Part shown: piece after piece, positions 1 through 5,648 of the stretch | Numbering within the stretch: the stretch's first letter is position 1 | How the letters are laid out: each line of letters opens with the position of its first letter | Origin: Cyanobacteria bacterium T3Sed10_344R1 | Lineage (GTDB): Bacteria; Cyanobacteriota; Cyanobacteriia; Phormidesmidales; Phormidesmidaceae | Assembly: GCA_003566335.1 (NCBI GenBank) | Contig: PXDR01000554.1 | Span: 1 to 6,592, forward strand | Length of the DNA stretch: 6,592 nt | Reading direction: 5' to 3' | Made by a program: the position numbers and the translations under genes | Notes under the pieces: model-generated | What the model was told of the DNA's origin: nothing | Databases searched by the model: none | Seen by the model: only the letters and a program-made list of their open reading frames with translations

Positions 1-561
1 CAAGTGCGGCAACTGTTGCAGCAGACCGCCGATAAGATTACCGATCCCAACCCCGACCCCCAGCTCAAACTGACCCATGGGCGCTATGACGATCAGGGCC
101 ATTCCCTCTGGTTTGGTCACGGCAAAGTCAATGCCGCCAAAGCGGTGCAGGCAGCGCTTGATTTGATTAAAGACAGTCGCAAAATTAGCCGCACCGTCAC
201 CGTCGAAAGCACTGAACGGGTGGCAATCCCCGACCATGATCAAGACGGGGTGACCCATCGGCTGCGGCTGCGAGATAGCGGCCCGGTGCAGGAACTCTCC
301 GTCACCGTTGAGGTGGAGCATGACTATTTGGGTGACCTGAGCTTAACGCTGCTTTCTCCCCAAGGCAGCCAGGTGCTGTTGCAGGGCCGTACCCTGGGTC
401 GCCAAACTCGATTGCACCAGACCTATACCCTAGTGACGACGTTGGGGCTGCGATCGCTGCTTCAGCAGCCTGCCGGGGGGGAATGGGGATTAAAGGCGGT
501 CGATCATGCCCCCCAGCACCAGGGAGCGCTGCTGGGTTGGCAGTTGCGGGTGGGCTTATAA
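1..561 (+). CDS. Subtilisin-family (S8) serine protease, C-terminal part with P/Homo-B domain (partial at 5' end)
   Basis: The reading frame is open from base 1 and enters from outside the window; the GTG at base 4 is internal. The 186 visible residues start at the end of an S8 peptidase domain: GHGKVNAAKAVQAAL (about residues 39-53) matches the G-x-G-x-V-N-A helix that usually closes that fold. From about residue 65 to the end runs a P-domain: beta-rich, with EHDYLGDLSLTLLSPQG near the middle and GGEWGLKAVDH...GALLGWQLRV at the C-terminus, both hallmarks of proprotein-convertase P domains. In this family the P-domain stabilises or targets a secreted or periplasmic endoprotease. The catalytic Asp/His/Ser triad would lie upstream and cannot be checked. 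The gene stops with TAA, 24 bp before the stop of the convergent acyltransferase gene. The family call is firm; substrate and location are inferred. Confidence 0.88.
   Translation, partial: QVRQLLQQTADKITDPNPDPQLKLTHGRYDDQGHSLWFGHGKVNAAKAVQAALDLIKDSRKISRTVTVESTERVAIPDHDQDGVTHRLRLRDSGPVQELSVTVEVEHDYLGDLSLTLLSPQGSQVLLQGRTLGRQTRLHQTYTLVTTLGLRSLLQQPAGGEWGLKAVDHAPQHQGALLGWQLRVGL
450..457. repeat. HIP1 octamer
   Basis: Exact GCGATCGC palindrome inside the protease gene. It is one of six exact copies in the window; the others are at 677-684, 2146-2153, 3884-3891, 4144-4151 and 6215-6222. This motif is greatly over-represented in many cyanobacterial genomes. Confidence 0.9.
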
Positions 562-585
562 AAGTTAAAAGTCTGGCTAAATCAC

Positions 586-1446
586 TCAGGCGTGGGGTGA
601 GGCCGATTGCGATTGGGCAGAGTCGGACGGGTTGGATTGTGCAGCGCAGGGTGAGGGCTGGGAGGTTGAGGCGGATGCGATCGCATCCTCTGCGGCATCT
701 TCTGCGGCTGCGGCGTTCTCGGCATTGGTCGATTTCAGCAAGGTAGCCAAGGCTTGGTCTAGATCCGCCGTCAGCCGCTTGCTCCCAGCTTTGGTCGAGT
801 CCTCAGCATAGTCGGCCACAGAGAACGGCTGACCAATGTGCATTTTTACCTTGGCTCCCCAGCGCGGGAAGCTGGGGGTGTAGGTTAAGCCAATCGGCAC
901 CACCTTCACGTTTAGATTTGGGTCGCTGCTTTCAGCCTGCAAGGCGAGGCGGGCCAACCCAGGCTTAAGGGGATGAACGTCAGCATCGCGAAAAATGCCG
1001 CCTTCTGGAAAAATCACCAGCATTTGTTCTTGCTGCAGCAGTTCGATGCCGTGGCGCAGGGTGGTGATTGACGGTCGCCGGGTATTCACCGCAAAGCCCC
1101 CCAGCCGCTTGATAAACCAGCCTTGAAATCCCTTTACTTCATCCGCTGACACCATAAAGCGCAGATCCCGTCCGGTGACGCCGCGCCCAGTTCCGTAGGG
1201 CACAATCAGGGCATCCCAGCGGGATCGGTGAGTGGGGGCCAAAATCACGGGGCCGCTGGTGGGTAAGTTTTCCTGACCGAGTACCTCAATCCGCTTGAAA
1301 TAGGTGGGCATCACCAGCCGTCGCCCCAAAAAATAAACCAGTGGCATCATCCAAGGCGAGCAGCGGGATTGCTCTAGGGATGATGTAGGGCTGGGGTTAG
1401 AAGCCGAAGACTGGGACATAGGAAAGACGAAGGGAAGGGAAACCAT
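586..1446 (-). CDS. plsC: 1-acyl-sn-glycerol-3-phosphate acyltransferase family (PlsC-like)
   Basis: A 286-residue protein of the lysophosphatidate acyltransferase family. These enzymes acylate the sn-2 position of lysophosphatidic acid at the inner face of the membrane during phospholipid and glycolipid synthesis. The catalytic HX4D motif is H73-RSRW-D78. The glycerophosphate-binding block is FPEGG at 146-150, followed by KPGLARLAL and VPIGLTY (about 183-189). An N-terminal hydrophobic stretch lies around 32-48. The last 45 residues (about 241-286) are an Ala/Ser/Glu/Gln-rich low-complexity tail that is not part of the fold. The ATG at 1446 has no clear ribosome-binding site; a second ATG nine codons in (1419) is an equally plausible start. 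The gene lies 58 bp downstream of tadA on the same strand. A weak promoter-like pair (TTGAAT, 16 bp, TATCTG on the minus strand, 1489 to 1462) sits in that gap. The exact lipid substrate cannot be read from sequence. Confidence 0.87.
   Translation of the reverse strand: MVSLPFVFPMSQSSASNPSPTSSLEQSRCSPWMMPLVYFLGRRLVMPTYFKRIEVLGQENLPTSGPVILAPTHRSRWDALIVPYGTGRGVTGRDLRFMVSADEVKGFQGWFIKRLGGFAVNTRRPSITTLRHGIELLQQEQMLVIFPEGGIFRDADVHPLKPGLARLALQAESSDPNLNVKVVPIGLTYTPSFPRWGAKVKMHIGQPFSVADYAEDSTKAGSKRLTADLDQALATLLKSTNAENAAAAEDAAEDAIASASTSQPSPCAAQSNPSDSAQSQSASPHA
673..688. repeat. 16-bp perfect palindrome containing HIP1, in the plsC tail
   Basis: GGATGCGATCGCATCC is perfectly self-complementary and centred on a HIP1 octamer (677-684). 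It encodes part of the Ala/Ser tail of the acyltransferase (D-A-I-A-S). Confidence 0.9.
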
Positions 1447-1491
1447 GGCGAGACTGTGAGGCAGATACCGCAGGACTGACGTGATTCAAGC

Positions 1492-1518
1492 CTAAGGGGT
1501 TTTCCTACGGCCCCTTAG
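1492..1518. terminator. Hairpin across the tadA stop codon (possible terminator or attenuator)
   Basis: CTAAGGGG (1492-1499) is the exact reverse complement of CCCCTTAG (1511-1518), giving an 8-bp stem with an 11-base loop. The tadA stop codon (1505-1507) lies in the loop and the last tadA codons form one arm. There is no run of T after the stem on either strand, so this is not a classical intrinsic terminator. It could reduce read-through into the downstream acyltransferase gene or protect an mRNA end. Confidence 0.4.
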
Positions 1519-2068
1519 TTGGGGAGGGACAGTTTGTTTGGGTGGCATGACGACGGCGGCTAAACCACTGCTGGAGCTGGTCGCGACAGGCGGCTTCGAG
1601 CACGCCTGGCAGTACGGGAAGGCGGTGGTTTGAGCTGGGGCCATCAAGCAGGTTCAGCACGGAACGCACGGCCCCGGCTTTGGGGTCATCGGCACCATAC
1701 ACCAACTGTCCCAATCGAGCCAGCACCAGGGAACCGGCACACATGGGGCAGGGCTCTAAGGTGACGTACAGGGTGCAGTCCGACAGTCGCCAGTTTTGCC
1801 GCTGCATCCCGGCGGCTCGCAGAGCCAGAATTTCGGCGTGGGCGGTGGGGTCTTGGTCGCGCTCTCGTCGGTTCGCAGCCTCGGCGATCACCTGCTGGTT
1901 GGCTATGAGGACGGCTCCCACCGGGACTTCGCCAGCCGCCCCCGCTTTAGCCGCTAGGGCTAAGGCCCGCGTCATCCAGTGACAGTGGGTTTGGTAGATG
2001 TCGCTCAACTGCTTCAGCGGTTCTGGCTGGGGCGGCGGGGCGGGCGGCGTTGGCGGGACGATATCCAC
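1505..2068 (-). CDS. tadA: tRNA-specific adenosine deaminase (A34 to inosine)
   Basis: A zinc-dependent deaminase that converts the wobble adenosine of tRNA-Arg(ACG) to inosine. The zinc/catalytic signatures are intact: TAHAEI with H77 and proton-shuttle E79, and PCPMCAG with C107 and C110. EVPVGAVL (47-54), NWRLSDCTLYVTLEPC (92-107) and VYGADDPKAGA (123-133) match the TadA core. The opening H-x-x-W-M-x-x-A-L pattern (28-36) also aligns with the start of the Escherichia coli enzyme, so translation must begin before the internal ATG at 1975. The best upstream choice is GTG at 2068; an in-frame TAA lies about ten codons further up. That start gives a Pro-rich N-terminal extension (residues 4-17) of unknown role, with no clear Shine-Dalgarno. 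The C-terminal basic stretch RRRH (171-174) is typical. The gene is divergent from the Z-ISO-like gene and precedes plsC on the same strand. Confidence 0.93.
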   Translation of the reverse strand: MDIVPPTPPAPPPQPEPLKQLSDIYQTHCHWMTRALALAAKAGAAGEVPVGAVLIANQQVIAEAANRRERDQDPTAHAEILALRAAGMQRQNWRLSDCTLYVTLEPCPMCAGSLVLARLGQLVYGADDPKAGAVRSVLNLLDGPSSNHRLPVLPGVLEAACRDQLQQWFSRRRHATQTNCPSPTKGP

Positions 2069-2145
2069 GACGGGGCGGTTGGCTCGGGAACTGGGGGATT
2101 AAAGACTTCTCTTTTACTGTACCCAACTGACGGAGCGCCGGAGCT

Positions 2146-2153
2146 GCGATCGC
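2146..2153. repeat. HIP1 octamer (intergenic)
   Basis: Exact GCGATCGC in the divergent tadA / Z-ISO-like intergenic region (2069-2312). It is the only one of the six copies in the window that is outside a coding region. Confidence 0.85.
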
Positions 2154-2206
2154 ACCAATGCTAGGCTACTAGGGGGATTCAGCCCAGAGGTGCATTGCTG
2201 CACGTT

Positions 2207-2220
2207 GGCGAAGCCTCGCC
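2207..2220. repeat. Small palindrome GGCGA-AGCC-TCGCC
   Basis: A perfect 5-bp stem with a 4-base loop, about 90 bp upstream of the likely start of the Z-ISO-like gene. It resembles the short GC-rich 'gcgaagc...' palindromes scattered in cyanobacterial intergenic DNA; that resemblance is from memory and untested. Apart from this, the HIP1 site and the -10 box, I see nothing recognisable in 2069-2312. Confidence 0.45.
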
Positions 2221-2291
2221 TTAGCGTTATGCACTCTACGGCGACCAACGCTGCCGGTACGTTGCGCGCTTCCCTTACCGGTCTTTCTCTC

Positions 2292-2297
2292 TATAAT
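2292..2297 (+). promoter_or_regulatory. Consensus -10 box upstream of the Z-ISO-like gene
   Basis: TATAAT matches the sigma-70 -10 consensus exactly and ends 15 bases before the ATG at 2313. No good -35 hexamer occurs 16-18 bp upstream. If used, transcription would start around 2303-2305 and leave a leader of under ten bases. This favours the ATG at 2313 as start over the in-frame GTG at 2190 or ATG at 2229. Confidence 0.45.
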
Positions 2298-2312
2298 TTC
2301 CTGTCTTCACCT

Positions 2313-3029
2313 ATGTTTGGCTTGTCTTGGTTGACCCCCAGTCACGGCATTATTTTGGCCCTGCTGATCGGGTTTGCGGTGGTTCACAGTGGTTTGGCGG
2401 CGCTGCGTCCCTGGGGGGAACAGCGGATTGGGGCGCGGGCCTATCGGGTGCTGTTTGCTTTGGCGAGTTTGCCCCTAGCCGGGATTTTGGTGATCTACTT
2501 TATCCGCCATCGCTATGACGGAGCGATTTTGTGGGATCTCCACGGAGTGCCGGGGATGGAGCCGTTGATTTGGACCCTATCGGCGATCTCGTTTATTTTT
2601 CTCTATCCGGCGACGTTCAATTTGCTGGAGATCGCGGCTATCCAGAAACCGGAAGTGCATCTCTACGAGACCGGGATTATCCGCATTACCCGCCATCCCC
2701 AGATGGTGGGGCAGGTGATTTGGTGTGTGGCCCATAGTCTGTGGCTAGGGACGAGCTTCATGATGGTGACATCGGCGGGGCTGATTGCCCATCACCTATT
2801 TGCGGTGTGGCATGGGGATCGTCGTTGGGGCGCACGCTATGGGGAGGCGTTTGAGGCGGTGCGGCAGCGGACGTCGGTGGTGCCGTTTCTGGCGATTGCC
2901 CAGGGGCGTCAGTCCCTGAAGTTGGGGGAGTTTTTGAAGCCGGCCTATGTCGGGGTGGGGCTGTTTGTGCTGCTGTTTTGGTTTGCCCATCCGGCACTGG
3001 TTCAGGCCAGTCAGCAGGTGAGTTGGTAG
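2313..3029 (+). CDS. NnrU-family membrane protein, probable 15-cis-zeta-carotene isomerase (Z-ISO-like)
   Basis: A polytopic protein of 238 residues from the ATG at 2313. The frame stays open back to 2190 but adds 41 residues with no resemblance to the family. Hydrophobic segments lie at about 11-30, 46-64, 84-101, 131-155 and 211-227. The long block HPQMVGQVIWCVAHSLW (128-144) followed by LIAHHLFAVWHGDRR (157-171), YGEAF and RTSVVPF (186-192) is the signature shared by bacterial NnrU proteins and plant Z-ISO. Plant Z-ISO is a heme-containing enzyme that isomerises the 15-cis bond of zeta-carotene between phytoene desaturase and zeta-carotene desaturase. Conserved histidines that could ligate heme are H25 (in VVHSGLAALRPWG) and H160/H161/H167; which pair does so cannot be fixed here. 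NnrU itself was named from denitrification loci, but nothing here suggests nitrogen-oxide metabolism. Function is inferred from close family resemblance. Confidence 0.82.
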   Translation: MFGLSWLTPSHGIILALLIGFAVVHSGLAALRPWGEQRIGARAYRVLFALASLPLAGILVIYFIRHRYDGAILWDLHGVPGMEPLIWTLSAISFIFLYPATFNLLEIAAIQKPEVHLYETGIIRITRHPQMVGQVIWCVAHSLWLGTSFMMVTSAGLIAHHLFAVWHGDRRWGARYGEAFEAVRQRTSVVPFLAIAQGRQSLKLGEFLKPAYVGVGLFVLLFWFAHPALVQASQQVSW

Positions 3030-3054
3030 ATCAGTTCATAGGTGAGTTAGTCGA
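3011..3054 (+). repeat. Imperfect tandem duplication at the 3' end of the Z-ISO-like gene
   Basis: TCAGcAGGTGAGTTgGTaGA (3011-3030) is followed directly by a second copy at 3031-3054. The second copy has TCAG, four extra bases net (TTCAT for C), then AGGTGAGTTaGTcGA. The first copy includes the last codons and the stop; the second is non-coding. Confidence 0.55.
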
Positions 3055-3087
3055 GCGTTCTGGGAATACTATTTATTGATGGGAGGA

Positions 3088-3144
3088 TAAGCGTTTATAC
3101 TCACTCGACTTATCAATAGAAGCGTAAGCATCTATACTTATTCG
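3088..3144 (+). repeat. Pair of 20-bp imperfect direct repeats in the thioredoxin upstream region
   Basis: TAAGCGTTTATACTCACTCG (3088-3107) and TAAGCATCTATACTTATTCG (3125-3144) match at 16 of 20 positions, with start points 37 bp apart. Each contains TATACT, a possible -10 box, without a good -35. Inverted repeats also overlap here: GATAAG 3086-3091 with CTTATC 3109-3114, and AGTCGAG 3049-3055 with CTCGACT 3104-3110. They could be operator sites or decayed repeats. Confidence 0.4.
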
Positions 3145-3222
3145 GCCCTGGTTTCTTCGGGATCATGTTAGGAGATGGGCACAATCAATTCCCTTTGAGA
3201 ATCGCTAGGGGCAGGTGTCCTT

Positions 3223-3228
3223 TACAAT
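3223..3228 (+). promoter_or_regulatory. Possible -10 box for the thioredoxin gene
   Basis: TACAAT matches the -10 consensus at five of six positions and lies 42 bases before the ATG at 3271. No convincing -35 occurs at standard spacing, so this is a weak call. Confidence 0.25.
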
Positions 3229-3270
3229 GATCCCAATAGCAAAACTTATGGATGACACCGTTAAGCAGGT

Positions 3271-3675
3271 ATGTCCTTATCCGTTAATGAGCACACATTT
3301 AATCAAGTAGTTTTGAACTCTCCTAGTCCTGTCCTTGTCCATTTTTGGGCACCCTGGTGCGGGCTTTGCCGTCTGATTGTGCCGCTGCTGAATTGTTTTC
3401 AGACCGAATGGGCTGGACAGGTTCAGGTTGTGGACATCAATGCTGACGATAATCTCAAGCTGGCGAATCGGTATCGCCTTTCAACGCTGCCGACTCTGTT
3501 GTTTATCGATGGGGGAGAAGTGGTGGAGCGGTTTGAGGGGTTTCGAGGCCGGGATGATCTGCGGCTGGCGCTAGATGCGTTGATGCGCACCCATCAGCCG
3601 GTCAGTCAGTATTGTGAGTTGTCTTTAATTCCAGCGTTTACGGAGGCTATTGTCTCTGACCAAGCGGTGAGCTAG
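3271..3675 (+). CDS. Thioredoxin-fold protein with atypical WCGLC active site
   Basis: A 134-residue soluble thioredoxin. The active site is W29-C30-G31-L32-C33 instead of the classical WCGPC: the helix-breaking proline between the cysteines is replaced by leucine. The rest of the fold is intact: VLVHFWAPWC (21-30), VVDINADDN (53-61), and STLPTLLFIDGGE (71-83) with the cis-proline P74. Two extra cysteines occur at 42 and 115, and about 25 residues extend past the last helix. In classical thioredoxins the inter-cysteine proline sets redox potential, so activity is probably altered. It recalls the divergent TrxC class of cyanobacteria, but I assign that from memory. The ATG at 3271 is the first in-frame start; ATGs at 3248 and 3252 are in other frames. 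AGG ends only one base before the start, too close to act as a standard ribosome-binding site. The gene is convergent with ribD, 33 bp away. Confidence 0.88.
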   Translation: MSLSVNEHTFNQVVLNSPSPVLVHFWAPWCGLCRLIVPLLNCFQTEWAGQVQVVDINADDNLKLANRYRLSTLPTLLFIDGGEVVERFEGFRGRDDLRLALDALMRTHQPVSQYCELSLIPAFTEAIVSDQAVS

Positions 3676-3708
3676 GTCAAGCGCGATTAGTTCGATTAAT
3701 TCGAGCCG

Positions 3709-4797
3709 TTACAGGTACCCTTCAATTAAATAGTCGGGGCCGTGCTGCTTCAGGCTGAGTTTGGTCAGTGGCAGGGCGTCTCCCATGTGGGTCAGTCCCA
3801 ACTCTCCTAGGGGGGTTGGGGCTTTCTTGCCGCCAATGAGTTTGGGGGCGATGAAGGCCCAAATTTTTTGCACGGAACCGGCTGCGATCGCAACTGCTGC
3901 CAGTTCACCGCCGCATTCCCAGAGGACGGTGGCGCAGCCGCGTTCGTAGAGGTTGGCCATGACGGCATCGGGGGTGAGGGGGTCGAGGCTGAACACTTCG
4001 ACGCCTTGATCGGTTAGGGTTTGGCGGATTTTGGGATCGGCTTGGGGGCTGGTGAAGACGGTGGTTGGCCCGTTTTCGGTCTGCCATAGGTTGGCTTGGG
4101 TGGGCAGGTTGAGTTGACGGCTGATGACGATGCGCCGGGGGGTGCGATCGCATTCTCCGTGACAGGTCAGGTTGGGGTTGTCTTGGCGGACGGTGTTGCC
4201 GCCGACGATGATGGCGTCGCAGGTGCCGCGCAGTTGGTGGACGGCGCGGCGAGCATCGGGGCTGGTGATCCAGGCACTATGACCGGTGGTAGTGGCGATT
4301 TTGCCGTCGAGGGTCATGGCATATTTCCAGATGCCCAAGGGGCGCTGGTGGTGGATGCGGTGGATAAACCCTTCGTTGAGCTGTTGGCAAGCGGCTTCTT
4401 CGATGCCGGTGGTGACGGTGATTCCAGCTTGGCGCAGGCGCTCGATGCCGCTGCCGGAGACGCGGGGGTCGGGGTCTACCATGCCGATGACGACGTGGGA
4501 GATTCCGACGGCGATGATGGCTTCGGTGCAGGGGGGGGTGCGACCGTGGTGGTTACAGGGTTCGAGGTTGACGTAGAGGGTTGCGCCGTTAGCTTGGGGG
4601 CCTGCGGCTTTGAGGGCGAAGATTTCGGCGTGGGGTTGTCCGGCTTGGGGGTGGTAGCCTTCGCCGATGATTTGTCCTGCTTTGACGATGACTGAGCCGA
4701 CGAGGGGGTTGGGGGCGGTGCGGCCTGCGGCTTGCTGGGCAAGGGTGATGCAGCGGTGGATATAGAAGATGTGGTCAGGAACTTGGAGTTTTGGCAT
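3709..4797 (-). CDS. ribD: Bifunctional riboflavin biosynthesis protein RibD (pyrimidine deaminase / uracil reductase)
   Basis: At 362 residues this is normal length for the two-domain enzyme that performs the second and third steps of riboflavin synthesis: deamination of diaminohydroxyphosphoribosylaminopyrimidine, then NADPH-dependent reduction of the ribose side chain. The N-terminal deaminase domain (about 10-145) has TAPNPLVGSVIV, the zinc/catalytic PHAEI (H56, E58) and PCNHHGRTPPC (C81, C90). The reductase domain (about 153-362) has YAMTLDGKIA (159-168), WITS, DAIIVGGNTVRQDNPNLT (194-211) and WECGGELAA (293-301). All key residues are present. The ATG at 4797 has TAGG a few bases upstream as a modest ribosome-binding site. 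It is transcribed alone, divergent from the MNT/HEPN pair across 77 bp. No FMN riboswitch is recognisable upstream. Two HIP1 sites (3884, 4144) lie within the gene. Confidence 0.96.
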   Translation of the reverse strand: MPKLQVPDHIFYIHRCITLAQQAAGRTAPNPLVGSVIVKAGQIIGEGYHPQAGQPHAEIFALKAAGPQANGATLYVNLEPCNHHGRTPPCTEAIIAVGISHVVIGMVDPDPRVSGSGIERLRQAGITVTTGIEEAACQQLNEGFIHRIHHQRPLGIWKYAMTLDGKIATTTGHSAWITSPDARRAVHQLRGTCDAIIVGGNTVRQDNPNLTCHGECDRTPRRIVISRQLNLPTQANLWQTENGPTTVFTSPQADPKIRQTLTDQGVEVFSLDPLTPDAVMANLYERGCATVLWECGGELAAVAIAAGSVQKIWAFIAPKLIGGKKAPTPLGELGLTHMGDALPLTKLSLKQHGPDYLIEGYL

Positions 4798-4874
4798 GAC
4801 CTAGCAGTCAACAATTATCTAGAGCGAGTGGCAGTTTCTGGCACTAGGATGGATAGAACGATTTACAGACGGCG

Positions 4875-5207
4875 ATGGTTGCCCCTAAAGATGTCCAACG
4901 GGATCAAGTCTTGGCCACCCTGAAAGCATATCTGGCTCAGGAGTACTGCGAAAGACTGGTACAGGTCATTCTGTTTGGTTCCCATGCCCGCCAGGAAGCT
5001 AGCCCAGTATCAGACATTGATGTGCTGATCGTGCTAGATGACCCTGTCAATTCTAGTGAAGAACTCCGACGTACCAGCCAATTTGTGGCCCAACTCTGTC
5101 TAGAGAAAACTTTGCTGATTTCTCGACTCTTTCTACCGCGCTCGCGATTTGAAACGGAGAACTCTCCCCTGTTGCGAAATATTCGCCAGGAAGGTATCCC
5201 CCTATGA
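4875..5207 (+). CDS. Minimal nucleotidyltransferase (MNT-type), likely antitoxin partner of the HEPN protein
   Basis: A 110-residue protein of the polymerase-beta-like nucleotidyltransferase superfamily. The signature GSX10DXD is exact: G35-S36, ten residues (HARQEASPVS), then D47-I48-D49, followed by the strand VLIVL. The usual third acidic residue on the following beta strand is not evident in LLISRLFLP (80-88). The C-terminal LLRNIRQEGIPL is typical of these small proteins. In characterised MntA/HepT modules this class transfers AMP onto the HEPN toxin and neutralises it; whether that holds here is inference. The ATG at 4875 is the first in-frame start and lacks a clear Shine-Dalgarno. Its stop overlaps the start of the HEPN gene by ATGA (5204-5207), so the two are probably translationally coupled in one operon. 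Confidence 0.87.
   Translation: MVAPKDVQRDQVLATLKAYLAQEYCERLVQVILFGSHARQEASPVSDIDVLIVLDDPVNSSEELRRTSQFVAQLCLEKTLLISRLFLPRSRFETENSPLLRNIRQEGIPL
5188..5194 (+). promoter_or_regulatory. Strong ribosome-binding site for the HEPN gene
   Basis: AGGAAGG ends nine bases before the ATG at 5204 and lies within the last codons of the nucleotidyltransferase gene. It contrasts with the absence of a clear site ahead of the upstream gene. This would allow the HEPN protein to be made independently as well as by coupling. Confidence 0.6.
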
Positions 5208-5596
5208 GCCCAGAGCAGCAGTTCCTTTTGCAAAAGGCGCAGCGCAGTCTAGAAGCTGCTCAAAATCTTATGAAGCAAGGGTTCCATGACTTTGCGGTCT
5301 CCCGTGCTTACTATGCCATGTTCTATGTGGCTGAAGCTCTCCTAGACCAGTTAGGCTTAGCTTTCTCTAGCCATGCGGCAGTGATCAGTGCATTTGGCCA
5401 GCACTTTGCTAAAACAGGTCAACTTCCAGCAGAGTTTCACCGCTACTTAATTGATGCTCAAGCGCAACGCACTCGGGCTGACTATGATCTACAGCCAAAT
5501 CTGGCTCAGTCGGATGCTGAAGCCCTGATCAGCCAAGCACAAACCATGATTGATGCCGGTCGCACATATCTGACCACAATAGCCAACAGCCAATAG
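5204..5596 (+). CDS. HEPN-domain protein (UPF0332-like), probable toxin partner of the MNT protein
   Basis: A 130-residue, mostly helical protein. The first helices (about 3-48) contain KAQRSLEAAQNLM and the family-typical SRAYYAMFYVAEALL (33-47). A second conserved stretch is AQRTRADYDL (87-96), where ADY is characteristic of the PF05168-type HEPN group. HEPN toxins usually act as RNases through an R-X4-6-H motif, and in HepT through R-X4-H-X-Y. I cannot find that motif here: R91 is followed by ADY with no histidine. The protein may therefore be a non-canonical RNase, a nucleotide-binding partner, or inactive. The last six codons (from about 5579) and the TAG stop are formed by the heptamer array that starts there, so the C-terminus is partly repeat-derived. 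The gene lies directly downstream of the MNT gene with ATGA overlap. Confidence 0.83.
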   Translation: MSPEQQFLLQKAQRSLEAAQNLMKQGFHDFAVSRAYYAMFYVAEALLDQLGLAFSSHAAVISAFGQHFAKTGQLPAEFHRYLIDAQAQRTRADYDLQPNLAQSDAEALISQAQTMIDAGRTYLTTIANSQ

Positions 5597-5620
5597 CTAA
5601 CAGCCAATAGCCAATAGCCA
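5579..5620. repeat. Heptamer array 1 (6 units of A[T/C]AGC[C/T]A)
   Basis: Six head-to-tail 7-base units read ATAGCCA, ACAGCCA, ATAGCTA, ACAGCCA, ATAGCCA, ATAGCCA. The first 18 bases encode the end of the HEPN protein including its stop codon (5594-5596). The unit resembles the short tandemly repeated repetitive (STRR) heptamers known in cyanobacteria. Confidence 0.9.
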
Positions 5621-5622
5621 AT

Positions 5623-5643
5623 GGTGGGTTGGGTGGTTGGAGG
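5623..5643 (+). other. G-rich tract, possible two-tetrad G-quadruplex
   Basis: GGTGGGTTGGGTGGTTGGAGG carries six runs of two or three G separated by one to two bases, a pattern compatible with a two-layer quadruplex on the plus strand. It lies directly after heptamer array 1, in the 3' untranslated region of the HEPN gene. Confidence 0.35.
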
Positions 5644-5648
5644 TGTGA

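Noticed and set aside
483..746. 87-codon plus-strand frame bridging the protease and plsC ends
   Set aside because: Arg-rich out-of-frame reading of two real convergent genes.
1680..1982. 100-codon open frame opposite tadA
   Set aside because: Shadow of tadA with no domain-like pattern and no ribosome-binding site.
2758..2997. Pro/His-rich minus-strand frames inside the Z-ISO-like gene
   Set aside because: Biased composition and complete overlap with conserved membrane-protein sequence.
3248..3253. Upstream ATGs as starts of the thioredoxin gene
   Set aside because: ATGs at 3248 and 3252 are out of frame with the thioredoxin reading frame.
4096..4695. 199-codon open frame on the plus strand opposite ribD
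   Set aside because: Gly/Asp/Val-rich shadow of the well-supported ribD frame in GC-rich DNA; no recognisable domain.
1505..4797. Functional link between tadA and ribD because both carry the HAE/PCxxC zinc deaminase fold
   Set aside because: Both are ordinary members of one ancient superfamily with different substrates; their proximity gives no evidence of a joint system.
4798..4874. FMN riboswitch upstream of ribD
   Set aside because: Only 77 bp separate the divergent starts, and no RFN-element-like conserved stems are visible.
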